64,000 nt of DNA, taken from the NCBI GenBank assembly GCA_946615865.1, contig CAMOIJ010000007.1, forward strand, positions 21,435-85,434. Reading direction: 5' to 3'. Positions within the stretch are counted from its first letter, which is position 1; every line of letters starts with the position of its first letter. The position numbers were made by a program, and so were the translations under genes. Shown here in pieces: positions 29,596 through 38,265 of this stretch. Origin of the DNA: an uncultured Lachnospiraceae bacterium (lineage in GTDB: Bacteria > Bacillota > Clostridia > Lachnospirales > Lachnospiraceae). The notes under the pieces are model-generated. The model saw only the letters and a program-made list of their open reading frames with translations. It did not search any database and had not been told where the DNA came from.

Positions 29596-32055
29596 TTACT
29601 GCAGCTCAACGATAGTGACGCCTGCGTCGCCTTCACCGAAGTCGCCGAGTCTGTATTTTTTGATCCACTTCTGTCTGCGAAGGTAGTTGTGGACCGCTTT
29701 GCGCAGAGCCCCGGTCCCCTTGCCGTGTACGATGCGGACACTGGAGAGATGGGACATTCTCGCGTCGTCGAGATATTTGTCCAGCTCGTTAATGGCTTCG
29801 TCCGTGGTCATACCCAAGAGATTCAGCTCCGGGGAGATGGACTGGTTCCTGGAGAAATCGAGATTTCTCTGCTTATTGCCTGCGCCTCCCGCATTCTCGA
29901 AAGCTTTCTTCATGCTGCTGCGGGAATTGCTCTTTACGGGATTGCCGTACGCGTCCTCTTCGATCAAAGTCAGATCACTGAGAGCTACTTTGGAATTCAT
30001 GATTCCGCAGCGCACAGAGACTTTGCCGTTGGAGTCCGGAAGGGCCGTCACAACGCCTGTCAGTCCCATGGATATCACACGGACCTTGTCGCCAACATGA
30101 AGGTCGGAGGCTTTAAGTTTCCCTGTGGGAAGTTCTTCCTGCTTGCGGCTGAGCTTCTCATTCTTCTTGGAGACCTGCTCGCGCAGTGAACTTCTCGCTC
30201 TCTCCATAGCGGCCATATCGCCTCCGCGTCCGCTCTTTCTCATCTCGGAGATCGCCGCGTCCGCCTTCTTCTTGGCGTCAGCAAGAATGTCTCTCGCCTC
30301 TTCGTTGGCCTTTTCGAGGATCTTATCCCTGCGCTCATCCAGGAGCTTTTCTTTATTCCGGATCTGCTTCTGCTCTTTGGCGATCGATTCCCTGAGGGCG
30401 GAGATCTCCTCCTGCTCCCTCTGTATTTTGATCCTCTTTTCTTCCAGATCAGCCAGGATGTCTTCCATATTCTGAGTTTCCTGGCTCAGCTGCTCCCGGG
30501 CCGCCTCAATGATGTTCTCGGGAAGTCCCAGTTTCTTCGAGATCGCGAAGGCGTTGGATTTGCCCGGCACGCCAATCAGCAGTCTGTATGTAGGCTGCAG
30601 AGTTTCCACATTGAACTCGCAGCTGGCGTTTGTGACTCCGGGCGTGTTCATGGCGTAGACCTTGAGCTCGCTGTAGTGAGTCGTAGCTACGGCTCGGATC
30701 CCCCGCTCATGCAGATAATTCAAAATAGAGATGGCCAGCGCCGCTCCTTCAGTCGGATCTGTTCCCGCGCCGAGCTCGTCGAAGAGACACAGGCTGCTCT
30801 CATCCACATCCTTCAGGATATCCACGATGGTTGTCATATGAGAGGAGAAAGTGGACAGACTCTGCTCTATGCTCTGCTCATCGCCGATATCGGCATAGAC
30901 TTCATTAAACAGCGCGATCTCACTGCGGTCGCCTGCCGGAATATGAAGTCCAGCCATACCCATCAGCTCAAAGAGACCGATGGTCTTTAATGTGACTGTC
31001 TTACCTCCCGTGTTGGGACCTGTTATGACGATCAGGTCGTAATCATTTCCGAGCTCCAGATCAATGGGCACGACTTTCTTCTTGTCAATAAGGGGATGTC
31101 TGCCCTTGTTGATCTTAATATATCTTCTGTTGTTGAGAAGGGGCATTGTGGCGTTCTGTTCCAGCGCGAGTTTGGCCTTCGCGAAGATGAAATCAAGTTT
31201 CGTCATATTCGCCGCGTTGTCCTTGAGGGCCATGAGATTGTCCGCCGCCTCTGCGGAGAGAGAAGCCAGGACCTTCTCGATCTCCTGCTTCTCCTGAAGC
31301 GTCAGTTCCCGGATCTTATTGTTGAGATTGACGATGGCAGCGGGTTCTATAAAGAGGGTGGAACCGCTGGCGCTCTGATCGTGGACAATGCCCTGCACCT
31401 GGTTCTTATATTCAGATTTAATGGGAATACAGTAGCGGTTTCCGCGCATAGTGACAACGCTGTCCTGAAGGTATGGAGCCAGCGTCACATTTACCATTTT
31501 ATTGAGCTGCTGATGGATCCTTCCGCTTGCTTCGCCGATCTCCCGGCGGACTCTGCGAAGACCGGGACTTGCCTCGTCCGCGATCTCCTCCTCGGACAGG
31601 ATGCAGCGGAGTATCTCCCTGGAGAGGCTCTTTAGGGGATAGAGGCAGTCGAAGAGGTCGAAGAGAATATTGTCCTCGGGCTTTATCTGTTCATTGCTCC
31701 CAAGAGCGGAAACGCCTCTTCCGCCGGACTCCGTTGTGCCGTATTCCTGCACGCGCCCCACATTGTCAAGAAAAGAAGCCAGATGAAGCAGCTCTGCCGC
31801 TGTCAGTGTGCTTCCGATGGAGAGAGCGCCGAAGGTATAACCGAAGTCCCTGTTGGAGCCGAAATTCACATTTCCTTTCCGGATCAGAAGCTGCAGCGCG
31901 GCGTCTGTCTCCTCCTGGGCAAGGCGGATGTCCGCCAGATTGTCCATCGGTCTTAATTCTCTGCATAACGCCTTGGCCGGCGCGGAGTTGGCGTTCTCCG
32001 TCAGCTTTTCGATGATCTTATTGAATTCAACAATGTGTAAAACTTTATCGTTCAT
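29596..32055 (-). CDS. mutS2: endonuclease MutS2
   Basis: MutS2 suppresses homologous recombination and, in Gram-positive bacteria, also acts on collided ribosomes. The 819-aa protein has a MutS core-type helical domain and an ATPase with Walker A ITGPNTGGKTVTLKT near 345 and Walker B LCLFDELGAGTDPTEGAALA. A long coiled coil (about 520-620) and a KOW-like patch (LHVGDKVRVISMGLTG) follow. The C-terminal Smr nuclease domain has VRIVHGKGTGALRKAVHNYL, but the usual LDLHG/LDLRG entry motif reads LNLLG. Length is typical (about 785-820). Confidence 0.93.
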   Translation of the reverse strand: MNDKVLHIVEFNKIIEKLTENANSAPAKALCRELRPMDNLADIRLAQEETDAALQLLIRKGNVNFGSNRDFGYTFGALSIGSTLTAAELLHLASFLDNVGRVQEYGTTESGGRGVSALGSNEQIKPEDNILFDLFDCLYPLKSLSREILRCILSEEEIADEASPGLRRVRREIGEASGRIHQQLNKMVNVTLAPYLQDSVVTMRGNRYCIPIKSEYKNQVQGIVHDQSASGSTLFIEPAAIVNLNNKIRELTLQEKQEIEKVLASLSAEAADNLMALKDNAANMTKLDFIFAKAKLALEQNATMPLLNNRRYIKINKGRHPLIDKKKVVPIDLELGNDYDLIVITGPNTGGKTVTLKTIGLFELMGMAGLHIPAGDRSEIALFNEVYADIGDEQSIEQSLSTFSSHMTTIVDILKDVDESSLCLFDELGAGTDPTEGAALAISILNYLHERGIRAVATTHYSELKVYAMNTPGVTNASCEFNVETLQPTYRLLIGVPGKSNAFAISKKLGLPENIIEAAREQLSQETQNMEDILADLEEKRIKIQREQEEISALRESIAKEQKQIRNKEKLLDERRDKILEKANEEARDILADAKKKADAAISEMRKSGRGGDMAAMERARSSLREQVSKKNEKLSRKQEELPTGKLKASDLHVGDKVRVISMGLTGVVTALPDSNGKVSVRCGIMNSKVALSDLTLIEEDAYGNPVKSNSRSSMKKAFENAGGAGNKQRNLDFSRNQSISPELNLLGMTTDEAINELDKYLDDARMSHLSSVRIVHGKGTGALRKAVHNYLRRQKWIKKYRLGDFGEGDAGVTIVELQ

Positions 32056-32118
32056 GGAAATCGTGATTCTCCCGGCTTGTTAATTGATCGATTTTTCAGC
32101 AGGTTTACCCATGGGGAT

Positions 32119-32171
32119 AGTATAGCACATCTGCGACGGTTCTTTTCAATTTCCTGCGGTCGGGGTATACT
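32119..32171. promoter_or_regulatory. divergent promoters for mutS2 and the HtrA-like gene
   Basis: Minus strand: extended TGCTATACT (TATACT at 32124-32119) with TTGAAA about 19 nt upstream, for mutS2. Plus strand: TATACT at 32166-32171, 34 bp before the HtrA-like start. The -35 elements are weak. Confidence 0.4.
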
Positions 32172-32205
32172 TTAGAAAAATGTGAACTGTAGTAAGGACA
32201 TAACT

Positions 32206-33597
32206 ATGAGCAATGAACATCCCGACCGGGAAGAATACAAGCAGGACAACCTGCAGGAAATAAAACAGAATACGGAAACCGGCGGTACTCCCAATTCAAA
32301 GGAGCAGGACTCCGACATCGGATTTCTGCAGGAAGAGATCAAAAAGCGCCCCCGCAACAAAAAGAAAATGATGCGCCAGATGATGAACATTGCCATTATG
32401 GCGGCAGTTTTCGGAGCGGTAGCCTGCCTGTTCTTCCTTCTTTTGGAGCCGATCTTTACCAGAATGCTGTATCCGGAGGAAGCGGTGACCGGCGTAACAT
32501 ATCCCGAGGAGACGGAGACCGAAGAGCTGACGCCCGAGGAAATGCTGGTCAACGAAGAAGAGAAAGCCGCTACAGAGGAGCAGGAGAGGATCCGGCAGGA
32601 GGTGGAGCGCATCCTGCGGGATAAGGACCGGGGAGCAAGGGCGTACGAGAACCTCTACGGAGCGCTGCGCTCTGTAGCGATGGACTCCCTCTATTATCTT
32701 GTGGACGTGTCGGAGATCTCATCGGATACAGACTGGTTCAATGATCCCTATGAGACAAGAGGCACCGTTTCAGGAATTATTATTGCCAAAACAGACTCGG
32801 AAGCACAGCTTCTGGTATATTCGCCGGGTATCAACGCCGCGCAGACAATTCAGGTAACCTTTTACGACAGTTCCTCCGTCGAGGGAGCGATCCGTTCCTA
32901 TGACCGTGTATCCGGTTTTGCTGTGCTCAGCGTCAGTCTGGAAAGTATGAGCCAGGAATCAAAGGAGAAACTCAGGACGGCGAATCTGGGATCCTCTTCG
33001 CCTTCCGTAGTACTGGGAAGGCCGGTGATCGCTGTGGGAAGGTCTACAGGAAACAGCGGAAGTATTTGCTATGGGGCGATTACCTCTGCGAGTGCAAATC
33101 TGCCGATACAGGATTCCGGCTTTGTACAACTCACGACGGATATTTACGGCAGCAAGAACGCCTCAGGAGTGCTGATCGATCCGGACGGCCTTGTGATCGG
33201 GATAATCGATCCCATGCACGGAAGACCCGATATGCCTAATATTCTCTGCGCTATTGGCATCACGGAGACCAAACAGCTGATAGAAAAATTATCAGCGGGA
33301 GGCAAAAAAGCGTATCTTGGTGTACAATGTACAGATGTGCCGGGTGATGTGCGCTCCAGGATGAATATTCCGGACGGAGTTTATCTGAGCGGAGTGGCGG
33401 ATGATTCGCCAGCAATGAACGCGGGACTTCAGAAGGGAGATGTGATCACCGTTATGGGCGATGAGGAAGTGCATTACAGCGCGGCGATCTCCCGGATCCT
33501 TCTGGAGAACGAAGCCGGGTCTGAGATTTCTATTACTCTCCTGCGTCCGAGCGGAGAGGGTTATACAGAAATGGAACTGAACGTCACGCTGGAGTGA
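32206..33597 (+). CDS. HtrA/DegP-like PDZ protein, predicted inactive protease
   Basis: A 463-aa protein: an acidic cytoplasmic N-terminus, one membrane helix (about 60-82, IAIMAAVFGAVACLFFLLL), a Glu-rich linker, a trypsin-like domain (about 180-340) and a PDZ domain (about 370-460, YLGVQC...DDSPAMNAGLQKGDVI). The layout is that of Gram-positive HtrA, but the expected catalytic positions are changed. No NxHV histidine follows SGIII, the Asp motif reads DRVSGFAVLSV, and the usual GNSGGPL serine motif reads KNASGVLID. The ATG at 32206 follows AAGGACATAACT; an upstream GTG (32182) is less likely. Confidence 0.8.
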   Translation: MSNEHPDREEYKQDNLQEIKQNTETGGTPNSKEQDSDIGFLQEEIKKRPRNKKKMMRQMMNIAIMAAVFGAVACLFFLLLEPIFTRMLYPEEAVTGVTYPEETETEELTPEEMLVNEEEKAATEEQERIRQEVERILRDKDRGARAYENLYGALRSVAMDSLYYLVDVSEISSDTDWFNDPYETRGTVSGIIIAKTDSEAQLLVYSPGINAAQTIQVTFYDSSSVEGAIRSYDRVSGFAVLSVSLESMSQESKEKLRTANLGSSSPSVVLGRPVIAVGRSTGNSGSICYGAITSASANLPIQDSGFVQLTTDIYGSKNASGVLIDPDGLVIGIIDPMHGRPDMPNILCAIGITETKQLIEKLSAGGKKAYLGVQCTDVPGDVRSRMNIPDGVYLSGVADDSPAMNAGLQKGDVITVMGDEEVHYSAAISRILLENEAGSEISITLLRPSGEGYTEMELNVTLE

Positions 33598-33658
33598 TAA
33601 AACCGGCACAGATCATAAATTATAAAATCATAATATTAGAAACGAGGAACAATCAGGA

Positions 33659-34603
33659 ATGCGATATATTCAGGAACTTCACGAGGGAAGCAGCGTCAAG
33701 GACATCTATTTGTGCAAGAAGAGAATGTCGCTTGTAACCAAGAACGGGAAAAACTACGAGAGTCTTACACTGCAGGACAAGACCGGCATTATCGACGCCA
33801 AGATCTGGGATCCCAACAGCATGGGAATCGGAGAGTTCGAGGAGCTGGACTATGTGGACATCGCAGGAGATGTAGTCTCTTTCCAGGGACATCTGCAGCT
33901 TAATATCAAAAGAGCGCGCAAATGCCATGAAGGAGAGTACAATCCGGCGGATTACGTGCCGGTATCGGACAAGAACATCGACGATATGATGGGAGCCATC
34001 GGCAAATACATCGACAGTGTTAAAAATGAGTATCTGCAGCGGCTTCTCAAGGCTTTCTTTGTGGAGGACAAAGAGTTTATCGAGGACTTCCGCATGTCTT
34101 CAGCGGCAAAGAGCGTGCACCACAGTTTCGTCGGCGGCCTTGCGGAGCATACGTTGGGCGTCACAAATCTGTGCCATTTCTTCTGCAGAAATTATCCTTA
34201 CCTGAACAGAGATCTGCTGATCGCCGTGGCCCTTCTCCACGACATCGGCAAGACCAAAGAGCTCTCCAGGTTCCCCCGCAACGACTACACGGAGGAGGGA
34301 CAGTTTATCGGCCATATCATTATCGGAGTGCAGATGATCGATGAGAAACTCAGGGAGATTCCGGACTTTCCGGTTCTGCTCGCAAATGAGGTCCGCCACT
34401 GTATTTTGGCCCACCACGGGGAGTTGGAATACGGTTCTCCCAAAAAGCCTGCTATCGCGGAGGCACTGGCTCTGAATTTTGCCGACAACACGGACGCGAA
34501 ACTGGAGATCTTTAAGGAGACGCTGGCAGCGGGCCAGAGCGACGCGGGCTGGATCGGATACCAGAACCTTCTGGAGTCCAACATCAGGAGAACCGAATTA
34601 TGA
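33659..34603 (+). CDS. yhaM: 3'-5' exoribonuclease YhaM-like (OB fold plus HD domain)
   Basis: A 314-aa protein with an N-terminal OB-type nucleic-acid-binding fold (KNGKNYESLTLQDKTGIIDAKIWD) and a C-terminal HD domain. The metal-binding motif is HHSFVGGLAEHTLGVTNLC then VALLHDIGKTKEL, with further His in ILAHHGELEYGSPK. This is the architecture of YhaM, a 3'-5' exonuclease of Firmicutes. The stop overlaps the next gene's ATG by 4 bp (ATGA), so the pair is translationally coupled. Confidence 0.9.
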   Translation: MRYIQELHEGSSVKDIYLCKKRMSLVTKNGKNYESLTLQDKTGIIDAKIWDPNSMGIGEFEELDYVDIAGDVVSFQGHLQLNIKRARKCHEGEYNPADYVPVSDKNIDDMMGAIGKYIDSVKNEYLQRLLKAFFVEDKEFIEDFRMSSAAKSVHHSFVGGLAEHTLGVTNLCHFFCRNYPYLNRDLLIAVALLHDIGKTKELSRFPRNDYTEEGQFIGHIIIGVQMIDEKLREIPDFPVLLANEVRHCILAHHGELEYGSPKKPAIAEALALNFADNTDAKLEIFKETLAAGQSDAGWIGYQNLLESNIRRTEL

Positions 34604-36072
34604 AGAAGAACAAGGTTTCCGGGTATCGGAAGGGACAGGAGATCAAAGTCCGCATAATCGATATCGGAATGAGGGGCGAAGGCATCGGCAAGTTGGAGGA
34701 CGGATATACCGTCTTTATTAAGGACGCCGTGGTCGGAGATTATGTCCGGGCGAGCATCATGAAAGCAAACAAGTCCTATGCCTACGCACACCTTGATCAG
34801 ATCTTACAGGCTTCACCCCACAGGGTGGAGCCTCTTTGTCCTATCGCAAGGCAGTGCGGCGGATGCCAGCTGCAGGCGCTTTCCTATGAACAGGAACTTG
34901 TCTATAAGCAAAACAAGGTGCGCGCTGATCTAATCCGGATCGGAGGATTCCCGGAAGAAGAGATCGATTCTGTAATGGAGCCGATCGTCGGAATGCAGGA
35001 CAATCCGACAGGACCCTGGAGATACCGCAACAAGGCGCAGGTGCCGGTGGGAAAGAACTCTGCGGGAAGGATTGTGGCAGGTTTTTATGCCGGCAGAACC
35101 CACTCCATCATACCGATGACAGACTGCATGCTCGGGCAGGAGATCAATAAGGATATCATTGACCGCGTGCTGACCTATATGGAGATCCACAAAGTGCCTC
35201 CGTATGATGAAGAGACCGGCAAAGGATTGATCAGGCATATTCTGATCCGCAGCGGTAAATTCAGCGGACAGATCATGGTATGTATTGTGGCGAACGGGGA
35301 CAGTCTGCCCTATGAGTCGGATCTTGTGGAACATCTGCAAAATGTGCCTGGTATGACGTCGATAGTTCTCAATGTTAATAAAGAGCGCACGAATGTGATC
35401 CTCGGCCGGAAGCTTCGAACGCTGTGGGGACTGGATGAGATTGAAGATACGCTGCATGCGTATGATGTAACGGAAGACGGCGCTTTTGTGCCGGCCGCGG
35501 AGGCAGTGACTTTCTGCATCTCGCCGCTCTCCTTTTATCAGGTCAATCCTGAGCAGACACAGAAACTATATAGTCTTGCTATGGATTATGCTCATCTGAC
35601 CGGGAAAGAAACCGTGTGGGATCTCTATTGCGGAGTCGGCACGATCTCACTGTTCATGGCGCGCAGGGCAAAAAAGGTCTGCGGCGTTGAGATCATTCCT
35701 GAAGCAATTGAAAACGCGAAGCAGAACGCGGCGCGCAACGAAATCGAGAATGCGGAGTTCTTTGTAGGAAAAGCAGAGGAAGTGCTGCCGGCCTACGTGC
35801 AGGAGTGTAGGTCGGCGGGAAAGGAGCCGGATATCGACGTGATCTGTGTGGATCCTCCGCGCAAGGGATGTGACTCGAAGTGCCTGGAGACAATTCTGGA
35901 GATCAGACCGGAAAGAGTCGTATATGTCAGTTGTGATCCGGCGACACTTGCGAGGGACCTCAGGATTTTGGCAGACGGAGGGTATGAGCTCAGGAAGGTG
36001 CGGCCGGTGGATCAGTTTGGGCATACGGTGCACGTGGAGACAGTAGTATTGATGACAAAGGTGAAGGCCTAA
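34600..36072 (+). CDS. 23S rRNA (uracil-5-)-methyltransferase RumA/RlmD family
   Basis: A 490-aa SAM-dependent RNA m5U methyltransferase. An N-terminal TRAM domain (10-70, IIDIGMRGEGIGKLEDGYTV) is followed by an iron-sulfur cysteine set CPIARQCGGCQLQ near 77-90. The SAM domain includes WDLYCGVGTISLFMA, DPPRKGCDSKCLE and the catalytic-cysteine motif VYVSCDPATLARDL near 450. The gene is coupled to yhaM and followed by a strong terminator, and it is the last core-genome gene before the foreign element. Confidence 0.92.
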   Translation: MKKNKVSGYRKGQEIKVRIIDIGMRGEGIGKLEDGYTVFIKDAVVGDYVRASIMKANKSYAYAHLDQILQASPHRVEPLCPIARQCGGCQLQALSYEQELVYKQNKVRADLIRIGGFPEEEIDSVMEPIVGMQDNPTGPWRYRNKAQVPVGKNSAGRIVAGFYAGRTHSIIPMTDCMLGQEINKDIIDRVLTYMEIHKVPPYDEETGKGLIRHILIRSGKFSGQIMVCIVANGDSLPYESDLVEHLQNVPGMTSIVLNVNKERTNVILGRKLRTLWGLDEIEDTLHAYDVTEDGAFVPAAEAVTFCISPLSFYQVNPEQTQKLYSLAMDYAHLTGKETVWDLYCGVGTISLFMARRAKKVCGVEIIPEAIENAKQNAARNEIENAEFFVGKAEEVLPAYVQECRSAGKEPDIDVICVDPPRKGCDSKCLETILEIRPERVVYVSCDPATLARDLRILADGGYELRKVRPVDQFGHTVHVETVVLMTKVKA

Positions 36073-36096
36073 AAACCGCGTATTTAAGCCATTTAT

Positions 36097-36143
36097 GCGG
36101 GTTTGGACGACTTGAAAGGTTGTCCAAGCCCGCTTATTTTTTT
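36097..36143 (+). terminator. terminator after the rRNA methyltransferase gene
   Basis: GCGGGTTTGGACGA (36097-36110) pairs with TTGTCCAAGCCCGC (36120-36133), then TTATTTTTTTG. It marks the end of the core chromosome on this side. Confidence 0.88.
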
Positions 36144-36243
36144 GCCTTTTGGTAGTGTAGCTTAAGACGAGATTGTTCCGGAACGGTTTGTGGAAACTTA
36201 TCAAGAGAGATAAAGACAGTGCGCGGAAACTTATCTAAGTGAA
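36144..36243. other. junction between core chromosome and foreign element, with direct repeats
   Basis: A gene-free stretch between two terminators. GGAAACTTATC occurs twice in direct orientation (36192-36202 and 36225-36235), and TTCCGGAA lies near 36176. Gene content changes from universal core genes to restriction and phage genes here, so an attachment site is plausible, but no integrase is in view to confirm it. Confidence 0.35.
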
Positions 36244-36295
36244 AGCCTTCCTAAGCTAACATTGAGGTGTTGGGTTAGGAAGGCTCTGTTTTTGT
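36244..36295 (+). terminator. intrinsic terminator upstream of the defence operon
   Basis: A perfect 11-bp stem AGCCTTCCTAA (36244-36254) with TTAGGAAGGCT (36275-36285), then CTGTTTTTGTTT. It would insulate the island's promoter from upstream transcription. Confidence 0.8.
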
Positions 36296-36352
36296 TTCGA
36301 CAAATAGAAGAATAGAAAAAATAAAATTTGGTATTCAAATACTAAAAAGTGA

Positions 36353-36381
36353 TTGACAAATACATTTTGACCTGTTATATT
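36353..36381 (+). promoter_or_regulatory. strong sigma-A promoter of the defence operon
   Basis: TTGACA (36353-36358), 17-nt spacer, TATATT (36376-36381), 51 bp upstream of the symE-like ATG. It is the only near-consensus promoter noticed upstream of the 16-kb one-strand gene run. Confidence 0.75.
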
Positions 36382-36432
36382 AAGATCAGAAAGATGTAAA
36401 AGAGCATCGGATAGGTGTTGGAGGTTCAGACG

Positions 36433-36657
36433 ATGACTGTTAAAAAGGATCGAACGCTAAAGGTATACGAGACTAGCGGATATAAATATCAGCAGACACC
36501 AACGATTATGCTAAGAGGAAAATGGCTGGAGCAATTTGGATTCGCTATCGGGGACAGGCTAACTGTTCACTGCGAAAAAGGAACGCTGGTGGTCATGAAG
36601 GATACAACTGATTCAGAAATGGCGCATGCGCTGAAGGAGAAAAATCATGGCAAATAA
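36433..36657 (+). CDS. SymE-family protein
   Basis: A 74-aa protein with the SymE signature: Y-x-Q-x-P-T-I-M-L-R-G-K-W-L (QQTPTIMLRGKWLEQFGFAI) followed by GDRLTVHCEKGTLVVMKD, an AbrB-like swapped-hairpin fold. In E. coli, SymE is an SOS-induced toxin next to the hsdRMS locus and repressed by antisense RNA SymR. Here it heads a restriction operon. The ATG at 36433 follows TGGAGGTTCAG; an in-frame GTG at 36415 precedes the Shine-Dalgarno. Its end overlaps the next gene by 11 bp. No convincing antisense promoter was found by eye. Confidence 0.78.
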   Translation: MTVKKDRTLKVYETSGYKYQQTPTIMLRGKWLEQFGFAIGDRLTVHCEKGTLVVMKDTTDSEMAHALKEKNHGK

Positions 36658-38248
36658 GATGGAAGATAGATTGTGGGCATATCTCAACATGTTCCGGGGA
36701 ATTATGAAACCGGCACAAATGTTAGAAGGCACGCTTCTGATTACAGAAGTAAAGGCTGCTAATCCTGATAAGGATCTGGATAGAGATTCGGCCTATGAGG
36801 CAATGTTGGTTTTGGCGGACAAGCTCCAGGTGCGTAACCCGTTCGCGGATCCGGATGCGTTTTTCCAAGCGTACCAGCAGATCGATGGTGAACCAGACTG
36901 GGAAGATATGATGTATCGCTACCTCGGGATGGAAGGCTTCTACATGATCTTGACGCCGACTGTGCTTATGAAGGAAATGGCATCTCGCATCGGTGATAAT
37001 AGCAAGAAGGTTATGATTGCCGAGGGAGAAAAGTTTGTTCCGAACTTAAAAGCAACGGTTGATGAGCACCCGAATTGCACGTTTACAGTTACAACACAAA
37101 GCCCATTATATGAAACAGTCTTCCGCCGGATTTTTTCGGGATACGATAATGTTACGGTTGCAAACTCAAGCATTTATCAATATGGCTTCCTTGATGAACA
37201 ATTTGACCTGATCTTATCCGTTCCTAACTTTGCGGGACGTGCCCTGGCAGAGGATGATACGAACTTCATCTGTAGAGACACAGAAATGGTCGCGTTGGAA
37301 AACCTGCTTCTTCACCTTTCCTCATCTGGGGAGTTGGTGATCGTAATGCCCGGAAAGATCACTTTTGCCAGCGGACGAGTAAACGACCTGAGGGAGTTCA
37401 TTATGCAGATGTATAAGCTGGAAGAGATTTCAGAACTGCCAGAGGGTATTTTCCAGAACACCGGCATCAAAACATACTTGCTTGTTGTCGGCGCCGGCCG
37501 TACGGAGGATGTTGTGATCCGTAAGTACTCTGCGGTTGGAAGAAAAACAAAACGCGGTCCCGTCAAAGAAATGGAAATCAGTGCAGACTCCTTTGCAATG
37601 CTGGAGGAGTTTGAAGAAATCGGCGATTGGAATATTGATAAGCTCCTGACCCAGCAGGATGAGGAGTTCATGAAATATCAGGCGTCGGATATGAGAAAAA
37701 CCCTCCTGGGAGATGTTGCTGAAATCTTCCGCGGGAAGGCAGTATCAAAGAAGCAAGAAACTGGTTCGATCGGCGTAGTGAATATTTCCAACATTGGACA
37801 GTATGAGCTCGATTACGAAACGTTGGATAAGTTGGACGAAGAAGATCGGAAGGTTGCGAACTATATTCTGAAAGAGGGAGATGTACTCCTTCCGGCCAGA
37901 GGTACTGCAATCAGGACGGCAGTATTCCACGAACAGCTTTATCCTTGTATCGCTTCGGCCAACGTAATAGTGATCCGGCCAAACCCGAAGATGCTGGACA
38001 GCACTTATCTGAAGATATTCATTGACAGCCCGATCGGCAACAGCATGATCAGCAGCTTGCAGCAGGGCATGACGGTAATGAATATCAGCTATAAAGACCT
38101 AAAGATGCTGGAGATTCCCTTTCCCGTCCTTGAGGAGCAGCAACGGATCTCCAAGCAATATACAGATTCATATAAGGAATATATTGATAGCGTCTCCGCT
38201 GCAGAGAAGCGGTGGCGGGAGACACTGTCTAAACTTCAGACATTTTGA
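36647..38248 (+). CDS. degenerate HsdM-like methylase fused to an HsdS-like recognition domain
   Basis: A 533-aa protein. Residues 1-330 resemble a type I N6-adenine methylase: a helical N-terminus, then a Rossmann-like region ending SGELVIVMPGKITFASGRVN and IFQNTGIKTYLLVV, as after motif IV in HsdM. However, motif I (DPxCGxG) is replaced by KKVMIAEGEKFVPN (119-132), and the catalytic NPPF/Y reads VPNF (192-195). Residues 352-510 are a target-recognition domain like half an HsdS (LLGDVAEIFRGKAVSKKQ, then QGMTVMNISYKDLKMLEIPF and EEQQRISK). It is probably a DNA-binding specificity subunit with a structural methylase-like arm. It overlaps symE and runs straight into the next gene. Confidence 0.65.
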   Translation: MANKMEDRLWAYLNMFRGIMKPAQMLEGTLLITEVKAANPDKDLDRDSAYEAMLVLADKLQVRNPFADPDAFFQAYQQIDGEPDWEDMMYRYLGMEGFYMILTPTVLMKEMASRIGDNSKKVMIAEGEKFVPNLKATVDEHPNCTFTVTTQSPLYETVFRRIFSGYDNVTVANSSIYQYGFLDEQFDLILSVPNFAGRALAEDDTNFICRDTEMVALENLLLHLSSSGELVIVMPGKITFASGRVNDLREFIMQMYKLEEISELPEGIFQNTGIKTYLLVVGAGRTEDVVIRKYSAVGRKTKRGPVKEMEISADSFAMLEEFEEIGDWNIDKLLTQQDEEFMKYQASDMRKTLLGDVAEIFRGKAVSKKQETGSIGVVNISNIGQYELDYETLDKLDEEDRKVANYILKEGDVLLPARGTAIRTAVFHEQLYPCIASANVIVIRPNPKMLDSTYLKIFIDSPIGNSMISSLQQGMTVMNISYKDLKMLEIPFPVLEEQQRISKQYTDSYKEYIDSVSAAEKRWRETLSKLQTF

Positions 38249-38265
38249 AAGGAGATGCGGCCAAG

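Noticed and set aside
36433-36560. Antisense RNA promoter (SymR-like) opposite symE
   Set aside because: Only a CATAAT-like -10 without a matching -35 was found on the minus strand, so no RNA is called.
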